Origin: Flavobacteriaceae bacterium
GTDB taxonomy: Bacteria > Bacteroidota > Bacteroidia > Flavobacteriales > Flavobacteriaceae
Direction of reading: 5' to 3'
Length of the DNA stretch: 8,621 bases
Assembly (NCBI GenBank): GCA_030613745.1
Contig: JAUWLK010000110.1
Location: 1 to 8,621, forward strand
Below, piece after piece: positions 1-7,741 of the stretch; the stretch's first letter is position 1; every line of letters starts with the position of its first letter. The notes beneath the pieces are model-generated. The model was not told the DNA's origin. It was given only the letters and a program-made list of their open reading frames with translations, and made no database searches. The position numbers and the translations under genes are program-made.

Positions 1-2119
1 CTGAAATACTTCTTACAATTTCTGCATCATAATATAGATTAGCCATAACACCTTCCCATGTGCCATCAAATAGTAAACCGGTTAAATTCCCATGAGCATC
101 AACTACAGGACTTCCAGAGTTTCCACCAGTTGAATGGTTGGTAGATAAAAAATTTACTGGCATTTTACCATTTTCACCATAAGGTCCATAATTTTTTGTA
201 TTGTACAGATCTTGTAATTTTTGAGGCACATCAAACTCATAATCTCCAGGTTTATATTTTTCCATTACACCTTTCAAATAGGTTTTTGTTGTATAAACCA
301 TACCATCTTTTGGTTCAAAGCCTTGAGCCTGACCGTAATTTAATCTTAATGTACTGTTAGCGTCAGGATAAAAACGTTCTTTCGGGAATATTTCCATTAA
401 GGCTTTCATATACTCTTTTTGAACTGCATTTAATTGTAAATTTAAGGCTTGATATTTTGGTTCAATTTTGGTATAAAAAATACTGTGTAATTCTTTTCCA
501 AATATATAAGCTTTGTCATCATTTTAATTTTTGATAACTTCTTCAGGGGTTCCAGATAATAATTCTTTAGCACCTTCATAAGATGTTAACTTAGAATTTG
601 CATAAACATCTTTTGTTATTGTTGTAAAATCAGCACCGTTCATATTATCAGGCAAGTATTCTTTAGGGACTTTTTGGGCATATAAACTTGTTAATTTTTC
701 AAAAACTGGTTGATCCACTTTTGCACTGTAGTTTTTATATTTTCCTTCGTAACTAGATAAAACTCGTTGTTTAGCTTTTTCAAAAGCTTCTTTTCCACCT
801 TTTTTATAGGCTTGCTCTAATTGAAATGCACTAAAGGTAATATTTAACAATTCTACATTTCTATAAGCTATTTCAATCCAATAATCTCTTGCGAGGGAAA
901 CATCTTCAATTTCTTTATAAAGTTTTTCGAAATCTGATAAAATTGATTGATATCCAACCAAATCTTTATCTTCTACTATTTTACTGAACTCTTTTTCTTT
1001 TGCTCTTTTCTTTTCAATAGCATTAGTTTGGTTAATTCCTTGAATTTCACCTATCCAAAATTTCCAATAATTTGAAATTGATGCATATTTTGATGCATAT
1101 TGAATTTTTATTGCTTCATTAGAACGCATAAATTTATCTACAATAGTTAATGCATTTTCTCTTACTTCAATTTTAGCAGGATTTAATACATTAATGATCT
1201 GATCTACACCAACAGCAGGTAAATATTCGTTTGTTCTTCCGGGAAAACCAAATATTAAAGTAAAATCACCTTCTTCAATACCATCTAATGATATGGGTAA
1301 ATAATGTTTTGGTTTGTAGGGTTTGTTATCTTTTGAATATTCTGCCGGACGATTATTGGCATCGGCATAAATTCTAAACATGGAGAAATCACCCGTATGT
1401 CGAGGCCACATCCAGTTATCAGTATCTGATCCAAATTTACCTATAGATGTTGGAGGTGCACCAACCAAACGGATATCTTTATATACTTCAGAAATTATTA
1501 AAAAGTATTGATTGCCTTTGTAAAAAGATTTTACATTGGCAGTTTGCCATTCTTCTTTTTCTGCAGTTTTACTTACTTCAGAAATATTTTGGTTGATCAA
1601 TTTCATTTTAGCAGCCTCATCCATAGAATCATCAACACCTTTAAAAATTAGGGTTGTTACATCATCAATTCTTTTGATAAAAGTTGCTGTTAAATTAGGA
1701 TTTACCAGCTCTTCTTGATAATTTTTTGCCCAAAAACCATCTTCTAAATAATCGTGTTCAACTGTAGAATGAGATTGTATAACGCCATAACCACAGTGAT
1801 GATTTGTTAATAATAATCCATTTGGTGAAATTACTTCTGAAGTACAGCCTCTTCCAAAAATTGCAATGGCATCTTTTAAACTGGAGTTATTTACATCGTA
1901 AATGTCTTTGGCAGTCATTTTACTGCCTAATAGTTGCATTTCATTTTCATTCATTCCTTCTAATAGAGAAGGAATCCACATACCTCCTTGAATCTCTCTG
2001 GCCTCTTCAATGCTTAAAATTTTAGGTTGTTCAACTTCAGCTACATTGGTTGTTTCTTGTACTGTTTTACAGGAAATAATTAGTAAGGTTAATAATAAAT
2101 AGAATTTTATGTATCTCAT
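1..2119 (-). pseudogene. DPP7-like S46 dipeptidyl peptidase, lipoprotein, interrupted by an in-frame TAA (3' end outside window)
   Basis: This serine exopeptidase family releases dipeptides from peptide N-termini at the cell envelope. The ATG at 2117-2119 opens a lipoprotein signal with lipobox IISC (Cys17), then a linker of about 27 residues to the conserved QGGMWIPSLLEGM start. The catalytic His is probably His108 in TNHHCGYG and the Asp Asp244 in WPRHTGDF. Reading stops after residue 531 at TAA (524-526), but the same frame stays open to the window edge (174 codons). That stretch keeps the FFPDAN, GDYEF, GENGKMPVNF and GNSGSP motifs, with Ser668 encoded at 116-118. Gly686, 18 residues after the Ser, corresponds to Gly673 of Porphyromonas gingivalis DPP7, so hydrophobic P1 specificity is inferred. 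A product ending at 531 would lack the nucleophile and should be inactive. The gene lies 18 bp downstream of its complete paralogue. About 30 C-terminal residues fall outside the window. The family call is firm; true pseudogene versus sequencing error is not decided. Confidence 0.85.
524..526 (-). other. Premature in-frame stop codon (TAA) in the DPP7-like gene
   Basis: Codon-by-codon reading of the minus strand gives E-V-I-K-N-stop-N-D-D-K-A-Y. The neighbouring paralogue reads E-V-I-A-K-L-N-I-D-K-G-Y, so the stop falls exactly at a Leu encoded there by TTA. One T-to-A change accounts for it and no frameshift is needed. The 174 codons downstream to the window edge contain no further stop or indel. 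Confidence 0.9.
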
Positions 2120-2137
2120 TTTATTTGAATTAAATAT

Positions 2138-4267
2138 TTATTTCTTTTTTGGATGAACTAATTTCATTTCTTTGATAAGCCTTTCATTACCAGCATATTT
2201 ATCGATAATAAATAATATATAGCGAGCATCAACCATGATGTTTCTACAAATTTTTGGATCATAATTATAATCACTCATGGTACCTTCCCATACTCTGTCA
2301 AAATTTAATCCTATTAAGTTACCATGCGCATCTATAACCGGACTTCCAGAATTACCTCCTGTAGTGTGATTTGTTCCAATAAAATTTACAGGCATTTTCC
2401 CGTTTTCACCATAAATACCAAAGTCTTTATTTTTATACAAATCTTGAAGTTTTTGTGGCATATCGAATTCATAATCACCAGGTTTGTATTTTTCCATAAC
2501 ACCACTTAGATAAGAAACGGGTTCATAGTAAACCGCATCACGAGGATTATATCCATTTACTTTACCATATGTTACACGTAAAGTTCCATTAGCATCAGGA
2601 AAAAAACGTTCATTTGGAAAATTTTCCATCAATGCTTTCATATATATTTTTTGAACAGCTTGAATTTGTATGTTTATATCATGGTATTTAGGATTGATTT
2701 TTTTATAAAAATCTTTTGATAATTCTTTACCCAATACATATCCTTTATCTATATTTAATTTGGCAATTACTTCTTCTTGTGAACCTTTTAATAAATTATT
2801 TACGCCATCTAAACTTGTTAATTTTGAATTGGTATAAATATTTTTAGTCAGTTCTTGAACATTAATATTTTTTAAAGAATTTGATAAATATTTTGATGGT
2901 ATTTTCTCTTTATATAAAGTTATTAATTTTTCAAAAACATCTTTGTCTACTTTCTCACTATAATTCTTATAAAACCCTTTGTAAGAATTGAGTAATTTTG
3001 TTCGTTCTGTTTCAAAACTAATTGGATTTTTAATAATTTTTTCTTCAAATTGGTAAAGTTTTACCGTTGCATTGAGTAATTCAATATTTCTGTAAACTAC
3101 TTCAGTCCAATATGATCTGGCAAGTTCTACATCACTAATTTCATTATATAATTTATCAAATTCATTAAGTAAATCTTTATATTCATTATTGTTTTTGACC
3201 TTGTTTTGAAATGACTTTTCAAGTTCTTGCTTTTTTGCTATTGCGTTTGATTTTTCTATGCCCTGATTTTCGCCTATCCATTTTTTCCAATAATTTGCAA
3301 TTCGAGCATATTTAGATGCATATTGTATTTTAATTTTATCATCAGATCTCATATATGCATCAACAATTTTTAAAGCTTGATCTCTAATTTCAATTTTTGC
3401 AGGATTAATTTTATGTACTATTTGATCTATGGCAACAGCTGGTAAATATTCATTGGTTCTTCCAGGGAATCCAAAAACCAGTGTGAAATCATTTTCAGCA
3501 ACTCCATCTAAAGAAATTGGTAAAAAATGTTTTGGTTTATATGGTACATTATCTTTACTGTACTCTGCAGGTTTATTGTTTTTATCGGCATAAATTCTAA
3601 ATAATGAGAAATCTCCTGTATGACGAGGCCACATCCAATTGTCAGTATCTGATCCGAATTTTCCAATGGAAGTTGGAGGTGCGCCAACCAACCGAATATC
3701 CTTAAAAGTTTCTGTTATAAAAAGTAAGTATTGATTTCCTTTATAAAAGGATTTAATTCTTACATCTTGCCATTCTTTTTTTGAAGTATTTTTTTGAATT
3801 AATGTAATGTTTTGATCAATTTTTGATTGTTTTTCTTTTGCAGAAAAGGAATCTGGTATATTTTGCAATATTTGATTAGTTACATCATCTATTCTTACAA
3901 TTAATGTAGCTACCATACCTTTATTAGGTAATTCCTTATTTAAAGTCATAGCCCAAAAACCATCTTTTAAATAGTCGTTTTCAATAGTTGAATGAGATTG
4001 AATTGCACCATAACCACAATGGTGATTAGTAAGTAAAAGACCTTCATTTGAAATAATTTCAGATGTACAGCCTCCATTGAAATGAACAATTGCATCTTTT
4101 AAACTTGAATGGTTAATGTTATAAATATCATTTGCTGATAGTTTACTGCCTAAGTTTTGCATTTCGGTTTCATTCATGCCTTCTAAAAGAGAAGGAATCC
4201 ACATGCCGCCTTGTTGGGCAAATAGCTGAAAAGAGATAAGTAAAAAAAGTATTTTAATGTATTTCAT
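2138..4267 (-). CDS. S46 dipeptidyl peptidase, DPP11-like (Asp/Glu-specific)
   Basis: This is a complete 709-residue S46 exopeptidase, the usual family length, predicted to release dipeptides with acidic P1 residues in the periplasm. A Sec signal peptide covers about residues 1-17 (cleavage probably after LFA), giving a mature start near QQGGMWIP. The triad is inferred as His83 (TNHHCGYG), Asp219 (WPRHTGDF) and Ser640 (GGNSGSP). Arg658 lies exactly 18 residues after the Ser, the spacing of Ser655 and Arg673 in P. gingivalis DPP11, where that Arg sets Asp/Glu preference. Cys67 and Cys84 flank the His region and are shared with the neighbouring paralogue; a disulphide is possible. There is no type IX secretion C-terminal domain: the protein ends in KLVHPKKK soon after the catalytic domain. 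It is the first gene of a probable two-gene operon with the DPP7-like gene. A TAtaTTTG motif lies 41 bp upstream. The family call is firm; specificity is inferred from one residue. Confidence 0.93.
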   Translation of the reverse strand: MKYIKILFLLISFQLFAQQGGMWIPSLLEGMNETEMQNLGSKLSANDIYNINHSSLKDAIVHFNGGCTSEIISNEGLLLTNHHCGYGAIQSHSTIENDYLKDGFWAMTLNKELPNKGMVATLIVRIDDVTNQILQNIPDSFSAKEKQSKIDQNITLIQKNTSKKEWQDVRIKSFYKGNQYLLFITETFKDIRLVGAPPTSIGKFGSDTDNWMWPRHTGDFSLFRIYADKNNKPAEYSKDNVPYKPKHFLPISLDGVAENDFTLVFGFPGRTNEYLPAVAIDQIVHKINPAKIEIRDQALKIVDAYMRSDDKIKIQYASKYARIANYWKKWIGENQGIEKSNAIAKKQELEKSFQNKVKNNNEYKDLLNEFDKLYNEISDVELARSYWTEVVYRNIELLNATVKLYQFEEKIIKNPISFETERTKLLNSYKGFYKNYSEKVDKDVFEKLITLYKEKIPSKYLSNSLKNINVQELTKNIYTNSKLTSLDGVNNLLKGSQEEVIAKLNIDKGYVLGKELSKDFYKKINPKYHDINIQIQAVQKIYMKALMENFPNERFFPDANGTLRVTYGKVNGYNPRDAVYYEPVSYLSGVMEKYKPGDYEFDMPQKLQDLYKNKDFGIYGENGKMPVNFIGTNHTTGGNSGSPVIDAHGNLIGLNFDRVWEGTMSDYNYDPKICRNIMVDARYILFIIDKYAGNERLIKEMKLVHPKKK

Positions 4268-4308
4268 ATTTATTGAATTTTATATTTTTAATTGTAAAAA
4301 TTATCTAA

Positions 4309-4316
4309 CAAATATA
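4309..4316 (-). promoter_or_regulatory. Candidate -7 promoter element of the DPP11/DPP7 operon
   Basis: The minus strand reads TATATTTG, a perfect match to the Bacteroidota -7 consensus TAnnTTTG, 41 bp before the ATG at 4267. This would give a leader of about 35 nt. The nearest upstream TTTTG (4343-4347) is 26 bp away, longer than the usual -33 spacing, so only the -7 half is convincing. Otherwise the 218-bp gap 4268-4485 is AT-rich, with no gene or strong hairpin that I can see. Confidence 0.45.
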
Positions 4317-4485
4317 CATAACCAATTGCATTTTGAATGACTCAAAATTCATAAAAATAGTAACAAAAGCTACTTATCTAATCAAATGAAATATTTTATA
4401 TTTTTATTGGTAAAAAAAGCTGAAAAGTTTCTGTTTAAATCTAGCTATTACTAAAATAGAATTGTGATTAAAATTAGCAAGTTTA

Positions 4486-5490
4486 TTAATTTAAAGGATT
4501 TTGATCTTCGATCCAATCAACACTTTTTTTAAGAAATTTTGGAGAGTTAAAACGATATCCAATAAAAATTTGGAGAAGACCTCTTAATGTATCGAATTCA
4601 ATTATAGAATTTTCATCTCTGGTTGTTGCTAAGAATCTTAAATCGATTCCTCCAAAAAAACTTTTTGAATTATAACCTAAACCCAAATGAGTATCTAAAT
4701 TAAAAACTAAATCATTATCTCTACTAAATATACTACCATTATCAGTTTTAGTAATTAATTTGTTAAACTCAATACCTAATCCAGGTGAAATACCCAAACC
4801 AGAATACCATTTTTTGTTAATTACAAATGTGTAGAAATACCCTGTGTTTAAAATTAGGCTATAACTGTTGAGATCTTGTGTAGTTGTTTTATCGGTTATT
4901 TCAAAATAGCTATAAGCTAAACTAGGTACAAAACTACCGGCACTTTTTCTTTGAATTTCATTTTGAGTGGTTAAAGCTTTAAACGAAAAATTATTATTGA
5001 ATTTATATTTAGTAACTCCTCTAAAAGTAACCGTTTTTAAATTTGGAAGAATTAAAAACTCAATACCATCAGGTAAACTAAAATTTTCATTGCCTTTCAA
5101 ATCTGTTAAATAAAAACCTTTAACCTTGTAATATTCAAAAGTTTGTACCCAATTTTTTAAATACAAGTCGGTTTGAATTTTAAAAACTTTAGTTTTACCT
5201 TTTAAATCTTCATTATTATTTGATAAAAATTGAGGAGTATATCCTATTCTAAATGAAATAAATCTATAATGTACTGATAATTCCGTTCTAAGGTCTATGT
5301 TAGGCTCAATGCGATAACTAAGGTTTTCACCATTAAATTCAAATGATTCAATATCATTATCAATATCTAATTTTAAACTTAATTTATTGTCTATTTTTTC
5401 AATAAAATTGGAATTAGAAAACGAAATGTTTTCTTGAGAAAGAACAAGTAATGGTAAACTAAATAGAAATATGAAAATTGGATTTATCAT
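4486..5490 (-). CDS. DUF4421-like outer-membrane beta-barrel protein
   Basis: This 334-residue exported protein has no assigned function. A Sec signal peptide covers about residues 1-18 (FIFLFSLPLLVLS, cleavage before QENIS). The rest is rich in alternating aromatic and polar strands with Tyr/Phe/Gly turns, such as the stretches around SVHYRFISFRIGYTPQF, YYKVKGFYL, LNTGYFYTF and GLLQIFIGYRF, typical of an outer-membrane barrel. The pattern of a sheet-rich IGY segment, then YLKNW and YYKVKGFYL, resembles the Bacteroidota family DUF4421 by recollection; no search was possible. I start it at the ATG at 5488-5490. The frame extends to a TTG at 5506-5508, but that TTG forms the end of a TAtaTTTG promoter motif and would place six polar or aromatic residues before the signal peptide. 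It is transcribed divergently from the DUF819 gene and ends 218 bp before the S46 operon. No clear terminator follows it. Barrel call fairly sure, family call moderate. Confidence 0.7.
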   Translation of the reverse strand: MINPIFIFLFSLPLLVLSQENISFSNSNFIEKIDNKLSLKLDIDNDIESFEFNGENLSYRIEPNIDLRTELSVHYRFISFRIGYTPQFLSNNNEDLKGKTKVFKIQTDLYLKNWVQTFEYYKVKGFYLTDLKGNENFSLPDGIEFLILPNLKTVTFRGVTKYKFNNNFSFKALTTQNEIQRKSAGSFVPSLAYSYFEITDKTTTQDLNSYSLILNTGYFYTFVINKKWYSGLGISPGLGIEFNKLITKTDNGSIFSRDNDLVFNLDTHLGLGYNSKSFFGGIDLRFLATTRDENSIIEFDTLRGLLQIFIGYRFNSPKFLKKSVDWIEDQNPLN

Positions 5491-5505
5491 AAAATAAGTT
5501 TGATT

Positions 5506-5513
5506 CAAATATA
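5506..5513 (-). promoter_or_regulatory. Candidate -7 promoter element of the DUF4421-like gene
   Basis: The minus strand reads TATATTTG, matching TAnnTTTG exactly, 15 bp before the ATG at 5490. The implied leader is only about 10 nt, and the nearest TTTTG (5542-5546) is 28 bp upstream, a poor -33 spacing. This motif helps argue against the in-frame TTG at 5506-5508 as the start codon. Confidence 0.35.
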
Positions 5514-5537
5514 AGTAAAGAGTTTATATAAATGATA

Positions 5538-5570
5538 TTGACAAAATATACTTTAATTAAAGTTTATTTG
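5538..5570 (+). promoter_or_regulatory. Candidate promoter of the DUF819 gene (TTG, 22-bp spacer, TTTATTTG)
   Basis: TTG at 5538-5540 and TTTATTTG at 5563-5570 resemble the Bacteroidota -33/-7 pair, with one mismatch in the -7 motif (T for A at its second base) and a 22-bp spacer. Transcription would begin near 5576, giving a leader of about 44 nt that contains the inverted repeat 5583-5616. Confidence 0.35.
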
Positions 5571-5582
5571 TGTTTTCATTAG

Positions 5583-5616
5583 TTCAATTAATTTTTATAT
5601 TAGCCAATTAATTGAA
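5583..5616. repeat. Perfect 10-bp inverted repeat in the leader of the DUF819 gene
   Basis: TTCAATTAAT at 5583-5592 is followed, after 14 bases, by its exact reverse complement ATTAATTGAA at 5607-5616, ending three bases before the ATG at 5620. It could be an operator or an RNA hairpin next to the start codon. The arms are 80% A+T and contain the self-complementary AATTAATT, so a chance origin cannot be excluded. Confidence 0.5.
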
Positions 5617-5619
5617 ATA

Positions 5620-6945
5620 ATGACTTCAAATATGGGAAATCAACCAGTCTTTACAAACGATACTATTGTTTTTGGATTACTAATGTTGGCATTAGGATTT
5701 ATTTTTTATACCTCATCAATTAAAAAAGGATTTTGGCATAAGTTTTACAGTATTGTTCCTGCATTATTTATGGCGTATATGGTGCCTGCACTATTTACAA
5801 CATTGGGTTTGATTGCTCCCGAATGGGAAACCATATCAGAAACAGGTGAGGCTGTTGAGCATTCTTCAAGTTTATATTTTATGTCAAGCCGATATTTATT
5901 GCCAGCAGCACTTGTGCTAATGACATTAAGTATTGATATGAAAGCTGTTTTTAATTTAGGATGGAAAGCGCTAGCAATGTTTTTTACTGGAACAGTAGGA
6001 ATTGTTATTGGCGGACCAATAGCTATTTTGTTAATTTCAATGGTTTCTCCAGAAACTGTTGGTGGTGCTGGGCCAGATGCCGTTTGGAGAGGTTTATCAA
6101 CCTTAGCAGGAAGTTGGATTGGTGGTGGTGCAAACCAGACAGCTATGCTTGAAATTTATGGATACAATCAAAAATTATACGGCGGAATGGTATTTGTTGA
6201 TATTGTTGTTGCAAATATATGGATGGCAATTATATTGATAGGTGTTGGTAAAACTAAACGCATTGATAAATGGCTTAAAGCCGATACATCTGCTATTGAA
6301 AAGTTAAAAGAAAAAGTGTCAACATACTCAAAAAAAGTAGAACGAAATCCGAGTTTAACCGATTTAATGATTATTGTTGCTATTGCTTTTGGAACCGTTA
6401 GTTTTGCTCATTTTGGAGCTGGATATTTGAGTGCCTTTTTTGAAAATTTTGTAAATGGAATAGAAAATCCAACCACTAAAAATATCTTTACTTTTTTAAG
6501 CTCACAATTTTTTTGGATGATAAGTTTATCCACAATCATTGCTATACTATTATCATTTACAAAGGCTAAAACTTATGAAGGTGCTGGTGCTAGTAAAATA
6601 GGAAGTGTTTTTATATACATTTTAGTAGCTTCAATAGGTATGAAAATGGATTTAAGATTGATTTTAGATAATGTTGGTTTGGTTGCAATTGGTGCAGTTT
6701 GGATGACAATTCATGCTTTTTTATTGATTTTGGTTGCTAAACTGATAAGAGCACCATATTTCTTTTTGGCTGTTGGTAGTCAGGCAAATGTAGGTGGAGC
6801 AGCTTCAGCCCCAATTGTTGCAGCAGCCTTTCATCCATCTTTAGCTACTGTAGGAGTTTTATTAGCAGTATTTGGTTATGCAGTTGGTACTATTGCTGCC
6901 ATAGGATGTACCATATTAATGCAATTAGTCGCAGTTTCTCCTTAA
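5620..6945 (+). CDS. DUF819 family integral membrane protein (putative transporter)
   Basis: This 441-residue polytopic inner-membrane protein matches what I know of DUF819 (the Bacillus YjcL type), whose substrate is unknown. About ten hydrophobic segments can be read, separated by a cytoplasm-like charged stretch at residues 211-246 (KTKRIDKWLK through KKVERN). The two halves carry related motifs. DMKAVFNLGWKALAMF near 106-121 pairs with MKMDLRLILDNVGLVAIG near 341-358. AGSWIGGGANQTAM (163-176) pairs with AVGSQANVGGAASAP (384-398). Such Gly/Asn-rich repeats in both halves suggest a two-fold pseudo-symmetric secondary transporter with broken helices, in keeping with the CPA/AT-type fold that I recall for this family. 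The start is ATG 5620; Met5 (5632) is an alternative. The DUF4369 lipoprotein gene follows after 51 bp with no strong terminator, so co-transcription is plausible. Family call firm; transport role inferred. Confidence 0.85.
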   Translation: MTSNMGNQPVFTNDTIVFGLLMLALGFIFYTSSIKKGFWHKFYSIVPALFMAYMVPALFTTLGLIAPEWETISETGEAVEHSSSLYFMSSRYLLPAALVLMTLSIDMKAVFNLGWKALAMFFTGTVGIVIGGPIAILLISMVSPETVGGAGPDAVWRGLSTLAGSWIGGGANQTAMLEIYGYNQKLYGGMVFVDIVVANIWMAIILIGVGKTKRIDKWLKADTSAIEKLKEKVSTYSKKVERNPSLTDLMIIVAIAFGTVSFAHFGAGYLSAFFENFVNGIENPTTKNIFTFLSSQFFWMISLSTIIAILLSFTKAKTYEGAGASKIGSVFIYILVASIGMKMDLRLILDNVGLVAIGAVWMTIHAFLLILVAKLIRAPYFFLAVGSQANVGGAASAPIVAAAFHPSLATVGVLLAVFGYAVGTIAAIGCTILMQLVAVSP

Positions 6946-6996
6946 AATTGTATAATTTTTTAGATATTTATAAAACTTAATTTGAACTTTTTAGTA

Positions 6997-7692
6997 ATGA
7001 AAAAAATATTTTTTATAGCTTTTACCATCTTACTTATTTACTCATGTAAAAATGAAAATAGCAATACCATGTATGTTAAAGGGAATATTATTGGTCTCAA
7101 AAAAGGAACTATTTATTTACAAAAACAAATTGATTCATTAATTGTTTCTGTAGATTCTGTAAATATAAATGGCTCCAGTGAATTTTTACTGACTGATGTA
7201 ATTGAAAGTCCTGAAATGTATTATTTAACTTTAGGAAAGAGTAATAAAAAAATTCCATTTTTTGGTGAAAAAGATACAATAACTATCAACTCAAATTTAT
7301 CTAAATTTGTGAGAAAAGCTAAAATTACCGGTTCAAAAAATCAATCATTATTGGATGAATTTTTTGAAATTAAAAATAAATTCAATAACCAAAATCTAGA
7401 TTTGATCAAAGAAAATTTTGAAGCTAAAAAATCAGCTAATCAAGATTCAATTATATCAGTAGAAAAAAAATTAAAAGGTTTGATTAGAAGAAAATATTTG
7501 TACACAACTAATTTTGCAATAAATAATGCAATTTATGAAGTAGCTCCTTATATTGCTTTAACAGAGCTAGTTGATGCCAATATAAAGCTGTTAGACACTA
7601 TTAATAATGCTTTATCAGTAGAGGTTAAAAATTCAAAATATGGAAAACAGTTAGATGAGTTTATTGCTGATATTAAAGAAAACGAGAAATAG
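6997..7692 (+). CDS. DUF4369 domain-containing lipoprotein, without a thioredoxin domain
   Basis: This 231-residue predicted envelope lipoprotein begins MKKIFFIAFTILLIYSC, a lipoprotein signal with Cys17; the Tyr at -2 is slightly unusual. Residues of about 25-125 follow the DUF4369 pattern: VKGNIIGLKKGTIYL, a DSV strand, SPEMYYL, IPFFGEKDTITI and a KITGSKNQ end motif. DUF4369 is the N-terminal domain of many Bacteroidota TlpA-like thiol-disulphide proteins, but here no CxxC thioredoxin domain follows. The remaining roughly 100 residues are charged and probably helical, ending in KENEK. I start it at ATG 6997; the frame extends to a TTG at 6982, but those five codons would precede the standard MKK lipoprotein start. 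It lies 51 bp downstream of the DUF819 gene and ends just before a strong terminator. Its function is unknown. Confidence 0.75.
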   Translation: MKKIFFIAFTILLIYSCKNENSNTMYVKGNIIGLKKGTIYLQKQIDSLIVSVDSVNINGSSEFLLTDVIESPEMYYLTLGKSNKKIPFFGEKDTITINSNLSKFVRKAKITGSKNQSLLDEFFEIKNKFNNQNLDLIKENFEAKKSANQDSIISVEKKLKGLIRRKYLYTTNFAINNAIYEVAPYIALTELVDANIKLLDTINNALSVEVKNSKYGKQLDEFIADIKENEK

Positions 7693-7708
7693 ATAAAATA
7701 TAGTATTC

Positions 7709-7741
7709 AATAAAAATGGGGCAATTAGCCCCATTTTTATT
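7709..7741. terminator. Bidirectional intrinsic terminator between convergent genes
   Basis: A 14-bp perfect stem (7709-7722 with 7728-7741) is closed by the 5-nt loop AATTA. Its GC core is GGGGC/GCCCC, flanked by A-runs and T-runs, so each strand ends in a U-tract. It lies 16 bp after the DUF4369 gene stop and overlaps the stop codon (7737-7739) of the convergent acylase gene. It can therefore terminate both transcripts. Confidence 0.9.

Noticed and set aside
500..540. Frameshift as the cause of the broken DPP7-like gene
   Set aside because: The conserved protein continues in the same reading frame on both sides of the TAA, so a substitution explains it and no indel is needed.
1536..2025. 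Short plus-strand open frames at 1536-1718 and 1804-2025
   Set aside because: They lie antisense inside the conserved S46 coding sequence and show no family features.
2324..2509. Short plus-strand open frame opposite the DPP11-like gene
   Set aside because: It is antisense to the conserved catalytic Ser region, which explains its composition.
4445..4459. Small hairpin CTATT-ACTAA-AATAG after the DUF4421-like gene as a terminator
   Set aside because: The stem is only five AT-rich pairs and no clear U-tract follows; chance is likely in this composition.
5961..6152. Short open frame in another plus-strand frame inside the DUF819 gene
   Set aside because: Its Trp/Cys/Arg-rich product is typical of an out-of-frame reading of a Gly-rich membrane protein gene.
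6947..6962. AT-only hairpin after the DUF819 gene as a terminator
   Set aside because: The stem is about six A-T pairs without a GC core; too weak to call termination between the two genes.
6982..6996. TTG start at 6982 for the DUF4369 lipoprotein
   Set aside because: The ATG at 6997 begins with a standard MKK lipoprotein signal; the five extra codons add nothing recognisable.
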